Assembly (NCBI GenBank): GCA_035529405.1
Contig: DATKWV010000055.1
Span: 1-5,138 of the forward strand
Direction: 5' to 3'
From: DATKWV01 sp035529405
GTDB lineage: Bacteria > Planctomycetota > Phycisphaerae > Sedimentisphaerales > Anaerobacaceae
Length of the DNA: 5,138 nt
This document shows positions 1 through 5,138 of this stretch, in pieces; the first letter of the stretch is position 1, and every line of letters starts with the position of its first letter. The notes below the pieces were generated by a model. The model saw only the letters and a program-made list of their open reading frames with translations, was not told where the DNA came from and searched no databases. A program made the translations under genes and the position numbers.

Positions 1-651
1 ATTGTCAGCGCTTCGCCGGAAATGTTTATAATAATTAACGATGGTCTTATTAAAACCCAACCTATAAAGGGGACTCGACCAAGGACAAAAGACGAACAAA
101 CCAACAAAAAGAATTTCCAGGAACTGCTGCACAGCGAAAAAGAGCAGGCGGAACTGAATATGATAATCGACCTCGAACGCAACGACCTGACCAGAATCTG
201 TGAATACGGGACCATAAAGGTCACCCAGCCGCGGACAATCGAGGCCTACCCTACGGTCTTTCACGCGGTTGCGACCGTAACCGGCAGGCTCCGCGATGAA
301 ACGGGCTTTTGCGACATTCTGAAGGCAATGTTTCCCGGCGGCTCCATCACAGGCGCCCCGAAAATCCGCTCGATGGAGATTATTGACGAAACCGAGCCTG
401 TACAAAGAGCTGTATATACCGGCAGTATCGGCTTTGTCGGAATAGACGGCAGTGTTTGCTTGAATATTGCCATACGAACGATTATTATCAAATCAAACAA
501 GGCCTTTGTGCAGACCGGCGGGGGTATAGTCGCCGATTCCGAGCCGAAGGCTGAATGGGACGAAACAATTACAAAGGCAAAAGCACTGCTGGCAGGAATT
601 AATAGCGTACAGCGTGCAGCGGACAGCGGACAGAAAAAGCCAAAAACGTAA
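1..651 (+). CDS. pabB: Aminodeoxychorismate synthase component I, C-terminal part (5' end outside window)
   Basis: With PabA, this enzyme turns chorismate and glutamine-derived ammonia into 4-amino-4-deoxychorismate, the step before p-aminobenzoate in folate synthesis. The frame is open from base 1 and begins with the family motif SASPEMF (codons 3-9), so the ATG at 22 is internal and the true start lies upstream. About 216 residues are present, roughly the second half of the usual ~450. Chorismate-binding motifs appear in order: PIKGTRPR (codons 21-28), MIIDLERNDL (54-63), FPGGSITGAPK (111-121) and GGGIVADSEPKAEWDET (173-189). The Lys in PIKGT (codon 23, bases 67-69) separates PabB from anthranilate synthase TrpE, which normally has PIAGT. 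In PabB this Lys is the known nucleophile. The following pabC gene supports the call. The last ~15 residues are a polar tail partly encoded by a 7-base tandem repeat. An isochorismate or anthranilate synthase is less likely. Confidence 0.91.
   Translation: MVSASPEMFIIINDGLIKTQPIKGTRPRTKDEQTNKKNFQELLHSEKEQAELNMIIDLERNDLTRICEYGTIKVTQPRTIEAYPTVFHAVATVTGRLRDETGFCDILKAMFPGGSITGAPKIRSMEIIDETEPVQRAVYTGSIGFVGIDGSVCLNIAIRTIIIKSNKAFVQTGGGIVADSEPKAEWDETITKAKALLAGINSVQRAADSGQKKPKT
604..633 (+). repeat. Four-copy heptamer tandem array at the 3' end of pabB
   Basis: Four adjacent 7-base units, AGCGTAC, AGCGTGC, AGCGGAC and AGCGGAC, are followed by a partial AG. They lie inside the last codons of pabB, after the conserved enzyme core has ended, and encode part of the tail VQRAADSGQ. 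Seven is not a multiple of three, so gain or loss of one unit would shift the frame of the tail and move the stop codon. The first unit with the preceding T (603-610) is the exact reverse complement of bases 729-736, on the other side of the intergenic gap. The array is read directly from the sequence; its origin is unknown. Confidence 0.8.
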
Positions 652-747
652 AGCGAAAAAGGAAAAACCATAACCTAAAATTCAAAACAAATGCGCCAGT
701 TCACAAGATTAACGCGGATTTAATGGTCGTACGCTAAACGCTAAATT
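652..747. other. pabB-pabC intergenic gap, A-rich, with no recognised promoter or terminator
   Basis: These 96 bases separate pabB from pabC. The first part (652-690) is A-rich. The middle (706-720) reads AGATTAACGCGGATT, with GATT at both ends. The right end carries a two-copy heptamer. I could not find a convincing -35/-10 pair, a hairpin followed by a T-run, or a Shine-Dalgarno sequence before the pabC ATG. Whether pabB and pabC share a transcript cannot be decided from the sequence. Confidence 0.6.
729..745. repeat. Two-copy heptamer (ACGCTAA) directly before pabC, inverted relative to the pabB array
   Basis: ACGCTAA occurs twice in tandem at 731-737 and 738-744, followed by another A, and ends three bases before the pabC ATG. 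Read on the minus strand the units become TTAGCGT, close to the AGCGTAC units at the end of pabB. GTACGCTA (729-736) is the exact reverse complement of TAGCGTAC (603-610). The array occupies the place where a ribosome binding site would be expected, and none is visible there. Confidence 0.7.
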
Positions 748-1593
748 ATGGAAAAGGTTTTTCTAAATGATAAGCTTGTCGATATAGACAAGGCCGCAAT
801 ATCTGTTAGCGATGCAGGCTTTCTGTATGGTGCGGGAGTTTTCGAGACCATGCGCACTTACAATGGCGTGGTCTTTTGCCTCAAAGACCATCTTGACAGG
901 CTGTTTTTCAGCGCCTGCTGCCTGTCTATAAATAATACCTACAGCAGAAAGCATATTACCGACGGCATCTGCAGACTGCTTGAGGCAAATGAACTCACCG
1001 ATGCCCGGCTGCGATTGACACTGACCAGCGGACCGATGGCCGGCCGGCAGCCTACACTTGTTATTACCGCAACAAAACTGCAGCCCTACCCGCAGCAGTA
1101 TTACAAAAAAGGTGTGCTGGTCATACTGTGCCCGTTCAAGCAAAACCCCGCCGACCCTATATATGGAAACAAGACCACAAGCTATTTTTCCCGAATGTTC
1201 GCACTTAACCTTGCGCACAAGAAAAACGCCGCTGAGGCCGTCTGGTTTACCGTCGATAACCGCCTTGCCGAGGGCTGTATAAGCAACATATTCCTCGTAA
1301 AGGACTCGGTACTATGCACGCCGCCCGTTGAAACACCCGTACTGGCCGGGGTAGCGAGAAAAACAGTTTGTCAGATTGCCTTAAAAAATTCCATCGACCT
1401 TGTCGAAAAAAACCTTTATATAGATGACTTGCTGAGTGCCGACGAGGTCTTTCTGACAAACGTGATTATGAAAATCATGCCGGTAAGCGGCATAGAAAAG
1501 CACACGGTCGGCTCCGGCAAGGTCGGGCCGCTGACTGTGAAGCTGCTGAAGTATTTCGATGAGTTTATTAAGGACCAGTGCGGGCAGAAATGA
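748..1593 (+). CDS. pabC: Class IV PLP-dependent enzyme, probably aminodeoxychorismate lyase
   Basis: Aminodeoxychorismate lyase releases pyruvate from aminodeoxychorismate to give p-aminobenzoate, the step after PabB, in the cytoplasm. The 281 residues match the usual length for fold-type IV PLP enzymes. Visible hallmarks are SVSDAGFLYGAGVFETMR (residues 19-36), the HLDRL phosphate-site segment (48-52), the Schiff-base lysine K142 in GNKTTSY (codon 1171-1173), E175 in AEGCISNIF (the Glu that contacts the PLP ring nitrogen), LAGVARKTV (199-207) and ADEVFLTN near the C-terminus. The start is well fixed: an in-frame TAA lies at 742-744 and the family N-terminus begins at this Met. There is no Shine-Dalgarno sequence. 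Branched-chain and D-amino-acid aminotransferases share all these motifs, so the specific activity rests mainly on the adjacent pabB. The stop overlaps the next gene's start by 4 bases. Confidence 0.83.
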   Translation: MEKVFLNDKLVDIDKAAISVSDAGFLYGAGVFETMRTYNGVVFCLKDHLDRLFFSACCLSINNTYSRKHITDGICRLLEANELTDARLRLTLTSGPMAGRQPTLVITATKLQPYPQQYYKKGVLVILCPFKQNPADPIYGNKTTSYFSRMFALNLAHKKNAAEAVWFTVDNRLAEGCISNIFLVKDSVLCTPPVETPVLAGVARKTVCQIALKNSIDLVEKNLYIDDLLSADEVFLTNVIMKIMPVSGIEKHTVGSGKVGPLTVKLLKYFDEFIKDQCGQK

Positions 1594-2705
1594 AAATAAC
1601 CGATATTGCTCAGACAATAGAAAAAATTGTCCCTCTTAAACTTGCGCAGGACTGGGACAACGTGGGGCTGCTTGTCGGTGACGGCCTGCAGGAGGCTGGC
1701 AACATCCTTCTGACAATAGATATTACGCCGGAAGTTGCGGCTGAGGCCAAAAAGTTAAAAACGGATATGATTGTAAGTTATCACCCCGTTATCTGGGAGC
1801 CTTTGAAAAAAATCACAGCCGAACATGGTACAGGCGCTATCGTTTACGATTTGATTCGCTCGCAAATTGCCGTTTTCTCCATTCATACGGCGCTTGACGC
1901 GGCAATCGGCGGCGTTAATGACGGCCTTGCCGAAATTGTCGGTATCGCCAATGCCGAACCCATCGGCGATTATGTCGAAAACCCCTACGGCCAATACTAC
2001 AAGTTCGTGGTCTTTGTGCCCAGCGATTCGTTGGCCGCCGTGGCAGAGGCGGTCTTTGCCGCCGGCGCAGGACACATCGGAAACTACAGCCACTGCGGTT
2101 TCCATACACAGGGACAGGGCAGTTTCCTTCCCACAGAAGGCGCAAAACCGGCTGTCGGCAAAAAGGGCAGCCTCGAAAAGGTTGAAGAAACAAGATTCGA
2201 GGCTATCGTACCCGCCGAAAAGCTCACCTGCTGCATCGCTGCAATGAGAAAGGCCCATCCTTACGAGATGCCTGCTTTTGACGTTATTAAACTTTATAAC
2301 GACCTCAACCGGTTCGGCTTAGGCAGAATCGGCGCGCTCAAACAGCCCACCCCGCTGGGCCTGATAATCGAAAGGATAAAAAAACACACCGGCGCAAAGG
2401 CCGTCGGTATAGTCGGACAGGAGAAAAAACTTGTCAAAAAAGCCGCAGTCTGCGCCGGCTCGTGCGGAAAAATCATAAACGCTGTTATTGCACAAAACGC
2501 CGACCTGTATGTTACAGGGGAACTCAAACACCACCAGGCCCTGGCTGCACAGCAGGCGGGTGTGACCTGCCTGTGTTTGAGTCACACGGTCAGTGAAAGA
2601 TTCATATTGAAAAAATTCGCCAGCAGGCTGCAAAAACAAATGCCGCAGCTAACAATCAGAATAAGCGCAAAAGATTCGGACCCATTTAGGTGGAAAAACT
2701 TATGA
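1590..2705 (+). CDS. Nif3-family dinuclear metal-centre protein with inserted middle domain
   Basis: Nif3 (YbgI/YqfO/NIF3L1) proteins form toroidal hexamers with a two-metal site in each subunit. Their physiological reaction is not settled; some are annotated as GTP cyclohydrolase 1 type 2. Using the ATG at 1590 the protein has 371 residues, the long YqfO-like form. The N-terminal part holds DWDNVGLLVGD (21-31), SYHP (63-66) and HTALDAAIGGVND (99-111). The inserted domain is about residues 136-236, with GHIGNYSHCGF and the HPYEMPAFD ending (223-231). The C-terminal part holds GELKHH (310-315) and LSHTVSERF (330-338). Likely metal ligands are H65, D103, H332 and E336. The usual first His of the HHP motif is Tyr64. 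GTG at 1578 is the first possible start, but the family N-terminus fits ATG 1590. AAGGA at 1570-1574 is 15 bases away, a long spacing, so coupling to pabC through the 4-base overlap is likely. Confidence 0.93.
   Translation: MKITDIAQTIEKIVPLKLAQDWDNVGLLVGDGLQEAGNILLTIDITPEVAAEAKKLKTDMIVSYHPVIWEPLKKITAEHGTGAIVYDLIRSQIAVFSIHTALDAAIGGVNDGLAEIVGIANAEPIGDYVENPYGQYYKFVVFVPSDSLAAVAEAVFAAGAGHIGNYSHCGFHTQGQGSFLPTEGAKPAVGKKGSLEKVEETRFEAIVPAEKLTCCIAAMRKAHPYEMPAFDVIKLYNDLNRFGLGRIGALKQPTPLGLIIERIKKHTGAKAVGIVGQEKKLVKKAAVCAGSCGKIINAVIAQNADLYVTGELKHHQALAAQQAGVTCLCLSHTVSERFILKKFASRLQKQMPQLTIRISAKDSDPFRWKNL
2688..2693 (+). promoter_or_regulatory. Ribosome binding site of scpB
   Basis: AGGTGG lies 8 bases before the ATG at 2702, which is good Shine-Dalgarno spacing. 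It also contains the alternative GTG start at 2690, making that GTG an unlikely initiator. The site lies within the last codons of the nif3-like gene. Confidence 0.6.
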
Positions 2706-3313
2706 CCGACCAGCAGAACGAAAACCAGAATTACGAACTCGATGTCCCCGAACCGGCCCAGGGAGACGCTTCGCCGCCCGACGACTACACCCAGCCGACC
2801 ATCCAGACGGTCATAGAAGCGGTGCTGTTTGCAAGCGATGAACCGCTGACCGACACGCGTCTGGCTGACATCGTTGATACAAGCGTAAAACAGCTTCGCG
2901 GGTACATCGAGGAACTTAACGCCGGATACAAGGCCAACAACAACGCCTTTACAATCGAGCAGATTGCCGGCGGCTATCAGATGCTGACGCTCAGCACCTA
3001 TAACCACTGGCTGGAAAAACTGCACCGCGCCCGCACCGACAGCAAGCTAAGCGCCGCAGCACTGGAGACACTGGCGATAATCGCCTACAAACAGCCGATT
3101 ATCCGCGCCGACATAGAGGCCATAAGAGGTGTTGCCGCAGGTGAAATGCTCCGCGGCCTTATGTATAAGGGATTAGTAAAGATAACAGGCAGGGCCGAGG
3201 TGCTGGGCAGGCCGATGTTATACGGGACAACAAAGAAGTTCCTGCAGGTATTCGGCCTTAATTCGCTTAAAGACCTGCCCAAAACCGAAGAACTCAAAAA
3301 CCCCGGCCCCTGA
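2702..3313 (+). CDS. scpB: Segregation and condensation protein B
   Basis: ScpB dimers bind the kleisin ScpA and regulate the SMC complex that organises and separates bacterial chromosomes. The protein has 203 residues from ATG 2702. A polar, acidic N-terminal extension rich in Asp, Gln and Pro covers about residues 1-32. The first winged-helix domain starts at TIQTVIEAVLFASDEPLT (33-50) and the second at LSAAALETLAIIAYKQP (116-132). The second includes RADIEAIRGV (135-144), GRAEVLGRPMLYGTT (163-177) and the C-terminal VFGLNSLKDLP. These are the strongest ScpB signatures. The start is chosen from the AGGTGG site and the ATGA overlap with the preceding stop; an in-frame TAG at 2687-2689 limits any extension to the GTG at 2690. 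scpA, often directly upstream, is absent here; the neighbour is a Nif3-family gene. Confidence 0.95.
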   Translation: MTDQQNENQNYELDVPEPAQGDASPPDDYTQPTIQTVIEAVLFASDEPLTDTRLADIVDTSVKQLRGYIEELNAGYKANNNAFTIEQIAGGYQMLTLSTYNHWLEKLHRARTDSKLSAAALETLAIIAYKQPIIRADIEAIRGVAAGEMLRGLMYKGLVKITGRAEVLGRPMLYGTTKKFLQVFGLNSLKDLPKTEELKNPGP

Positions 3314-3371
3314 ACTGTCTGTTCCGTTTTGCCGCACAAAGAGCCTCGAAACAAAGCCGTTATGCAGTTTG
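3314..3371. other. Convergent gap between scpB and the lyase gene
   Basis: This gap of 58 bases separates two genes that end towards each other. The only inverted repeat I see is GAAC-TGTCT-GTTC, whose first G and A lie in the scpB stop codon (about 3312-3324). It is followed by CGTTTT. A 4-bp stem is too weak to call a terminator with any confidence. Nothing else was recognised. Confidence 0.5.
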
Positions 3372-5138
3372 TCACCATTCAGCCAGCGGTTTTACCTCGA
3401 CGGTTTTGACAATATTGCCGTCCGTCCATTGTGGGCAAAGCAGCACCGCTATACGAACATCGCCCTGGGCATCATCAAGTCTTGCTGTAAGCCGTCTGAC
3501 ACCGGTATTGGGATTTTCAGGCGGGGGCTGCTGCGCAGACTCAATCTGAAAATACGCGCCGGAAGGCGCAAGCACCTTAACCACAAGCTGTTTGTCCCCT
3601 ATAGTAAGCCTGGCGGTCTTTTCATCAACTAAGGCGATTTCGGCATCGGTGGTCATACCCCAGACTAACTGGCAGGCGTTTGTGATTCTAAATTCATCCT
3701 GCACAAGTGCCGCCCTGCGATTGGCCACCAATGCTACGCCCCTTAAGACAGAATCCGCAAAATCCTTATAAGCCTCTGTAAGGTCAACAATAGCAAAAAC
3801 AGAGGACTTTTTCGGCTCGTACTTAACGATTTTAGCTTTTGCCAGCCGGTTCTGGTCCTGCCCGGCCAGCAAAGGCACGTTATGGCTGACCGACCGCAGA
3901 CGGTAATATGACCACCGCTGCCCCGCGTCCCAGTAGCCGGCTAAATTATAGTCATCGCTGCCCAAATCCCGCGCCCAGCGGACACCGAGGGCATCCAGCT
4001 CGAAGCTGCCCAAGTCCAGATGGCTGTGATTGACCTGGTTAAAACCCCCCTTTACCCCCACAAAAAGCGCATCCGGGTCGTCCCAGGCGCTTCTGAATAC
4101 CGCAACATCCACAGGCCCGCTGAACCAGTGGTCGAGCTGCGGCGGCAAAAAATCCTTACCCTTTTGGGGGACATACCAGACGATATGTTCCGGCTGTGCC
4201 TTGCCGGCGGCAAGAATATGGTGTTCATTATTGCCGAAATACTGGTTGGCGTAAGTGCTCGCCAGCCAGAACATACAGGCCATTGGTCGGCGCGAGCTGT
4301 TTTCCCTGCTGTCGGCAAAGTTCAGAAACAAGCCCGTCGGGCCGGCAGTAAAAATCGGAAAATATGCCGTTTGTGACAGACCCTCTGTTTTGGACAGACC
4401 AAAATCCGTACCCAGCGCCGTTTTCAGGGCAGAAAGTGCGTATGCCGTATAGCGAGTTGCGTAGTGCCAGTAACCGGGCCCTTCCATCCACGCCCCGTCA
4501 GGCGCGTACGAACCAAGGGCCTTTGGAAGAGACTCAACGGCATTGCGGACAACAAATTCACTATAAGTCGGCTCAGTATCTGCAACGGCAAGGGCAGCTA
4601 TAAGCATTCCGCCGTTACAGACCTGGTTCCAGTTATGCTCGACCTGCGGCCACTTGCCAAAGCCCCCGAACGGCCTGCCGGAATAGACGGAAATACCGGG
4701 CTTTATACCTTTTTCCAGCAGGCCCGACTTTATACGCTCGCGGGTCGGGGCATCCAGATAATCGAAAAGCCAGTCATAACCGATTGCGACTGCGTGCGAC
4801 ATCTCAGCCGTATCCAGAAAATGGCTCGGATTCCAGTCGTTGAAATCGCAGGCGGAAAGCAGATTCTCAACGGCCTTGTCGGCATATACCGCCCTGCCGG
4901 TCCAGCGCCACGCAAGAGCCAGCGCGTAAATCCTGTCAAGGTACTCCCTGCTGACATGCAGCAGTCGCGGGCCTATCTTGTTGTAAGGCATCGGCGTCAG
5001 CCGGCAGTAAACGTCCGCCTGTTCCAGCACATCCTTTACACACTTCTGAAGCGCCGTATCTTTGGCGTATCGCTCCTTCAGTGCTTCCAGTTCGGCATCT
5101 TTCAACATCAGCCGCGGATGCCTGTGGTCAAGCGTTGC
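3372..5138 (-). CDS. Heparinase II/III-like polysaccharide lyase (5' end outside window)
   Basis: Enzymes of this family cleave acidic polysaccharides (heparin/heparan sulfate, alginate and others) by beta-elimination, usually in the periplasm or outside the cell. The first visible Met is at 5106-5108, but the frame stays open to the edge and the codons before it read ATLDHRHPRL. HPRL is a typical early motif of the family, so the true start and any signal peptide lie beyond the window. Counting from that Met: an alpha-helical toroid domain with WNPSHFLDTAEMSHAVAIGYDWL (92-114), EHNWNQVCNGG (157-167) and EGPGYWHYATRY (209-220); then a beta-sandwich with NQVNHSHLDLGSF (357-369), ARDLG (379-383) and SVSHNVPLLAGQDQ (406-419). 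H363, D381 and H409 are likely zinc ligands by analogy with heparinase II. Candidate catalytic residues are N159 or N161 with Y213 or Y216. The substrate cannot be told from the sequence. The gene ends TGA at 3372-3374 and faces scpB. Confidence 0.9.
   Translation of the reverse strand, partial: ATLDHRHPRLMLKDAELEALKERYAKDTALQKCVKDVLEQADVYCRLTPMPYNKIGPRLLHVSREYLDRIYALALAWRWTGRAVYADKAVENLLSACDFNDWNPSHFLDTAEMSHAVAIGYDWLFDYLDAPTRERIKSGLLEKGIKPGISVYSGRPFGGFGKWPQVEHNWNQVCNGGMLIAALAVADTEPTYSEFVVRNAVESLPKALGSYAPDGAWMEGPGYWHYATRYTAYALSALKTALGTDFGLSKTEGLSQTAYFPIFTAGPTGLFLNFADSRENSSRRPMACMFWLASTYANQYFGNNEHHILAAGKAQPEHIVWYVPQKGKDFLPPQLDHWFSGPVDVAVFRSAWDDPDALFVGVKGGFNQVNHSHLDLGSFELDALGVRWARDLGSDDYNLAGYWDAGQRWSYYRLRSVSHNVPLLAGQDQNRLAKAKIVKYEPKKSSVFAIVDLTEAYKDFADSVLRGVALVANRRAALVQDEFRITNACQLVWGMTTDAEIALVDEKTARLTIGDKQLVVKVLAPSGAYFQIESAQQPPPENPNTGVRRLTARLDDAQGDVRIAVLLCPQWTDGNIVKTVEVKPLAEW

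Noticed and set aside
22..651. Complete small gene starting at the ATG at 22
   Set aside because: The codons before this ATG continue the conserved SASPEMF motif, so it is an internal Met of a PabB cut by the window edge.
1..651. Anthranilate synthase component I (TrpE)
   Set aside because: The motif is PIKGT with Lys, characteristic of PabB, where TrpE normally has Ala; pabC also follows.
261..671. 136-residue reading frame on the minus strand
   Set aside because: It lies opposite the well-supported pabB motifs, resembles no family I know, and is best explained as a shadow.
700..724. Promoter for pabC (TTCACA with TTTAAT)
   Set aside because: The spacer is only about 13 bases and neither box is a strong match, so it is not callable.
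1578..1589. GTG at 1578 as start of the Nif3-family gene
   Set aside because: The AAGGA site is only 3 bases away and the family N-terminus aligns with ATG 1590.
3312..3324. Rho-independent terminator after scpB
   Set aside because: The inverted repeat GAAC/GTTC has only 4 pairs and is followed by CGTTTT rather than a proper T-run.
3369..3632. 87-residue plus-strand reading frame after scpB
   Set aside because: It is antisense to the C-terminal beta-sandwich of the lyase gene, is basic and low in recognisable motifs, and is probably a shadow.
4020..4376. 118-residue plus-strand reading frame inside the lyase gene
   Set aside because: It is antisense to conserved lyase motifs, has no ribosome binding site, and its protein resembles nothing I recognise.
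1..5138. CRISPR array, tRNA, rRNA, insertion sequence, or a defence or phage system
   Set aside because: No regularly spaced repeats, cloverleaf-like segments, terminal inverted repeats with a transposase, or related genes were seen; coding genes fill nearly the whole window.

Overview
The window looks like ordinary bacterial chromosome, with dense coding, short gaps and roughly balanced base composition. The ScpB and heparinase-like sequences look to me most like those of anaerobic Planctomycetota of the Phycisphaerae type. In ScpB the tell-tale stretches are the GRAEVLGRPMLYGTT segment and the VFGLNSLKDLP ending. This is an impression from remembered family sequences, not a search result, so the taxonomic call is moderate at best.

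Layout. Positions 1-651 (+) hold the C-terminal part of a PabB-type chorismate-utilising enzyme, cut by the left edge. A 96-base gap follows, bordered by two small heptamer arrays in opposite orientation. Positions 748-1593 (+) encode a fold-type IV PLP enzyme, most likely aminodeoxychorismate lyase (PabC). Positions 1590-2705 (+) encode a Nif3-family dinuclear-metal protein, and 2702-3313 (+) encode ScpB, the winged-helix partner of the SMC-ScpA chromosome-organising complex. The last three genes are joined by two 4-base ATGA stop/start overlaps, so they are probably one translationally coupled operon. After a 58-base convergent gap, 3372-5138 (-) hold a long heparinase II/III-like polysaccharide lyase gene whose 5' end lies beyond the right edge.

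How the genes fit together. PabB and PabC carry out successive steps from chorismate to p-aminobenzoate for folate. The glutamine amidotransferase partner PabA is not in the window. Nif3 proteins have no settled role, but some are annotated as 'GTP cyclohydrolase 1 type 2', which would be a second link to folate. ScpB sits without its usual neighbour scpA. The lyase gene on the other strand is an independent unit, probably for polysaccharide degradation.

No new system can be supported from this sequence. The points most worth checking are the heptamer arrays around the pabB-pabC gap, the Tyr-His-Pro variant of the Nif3 metal site, the possible folate role of Nif3, and the need to extend the lyase gene upstream of its first visible Met.
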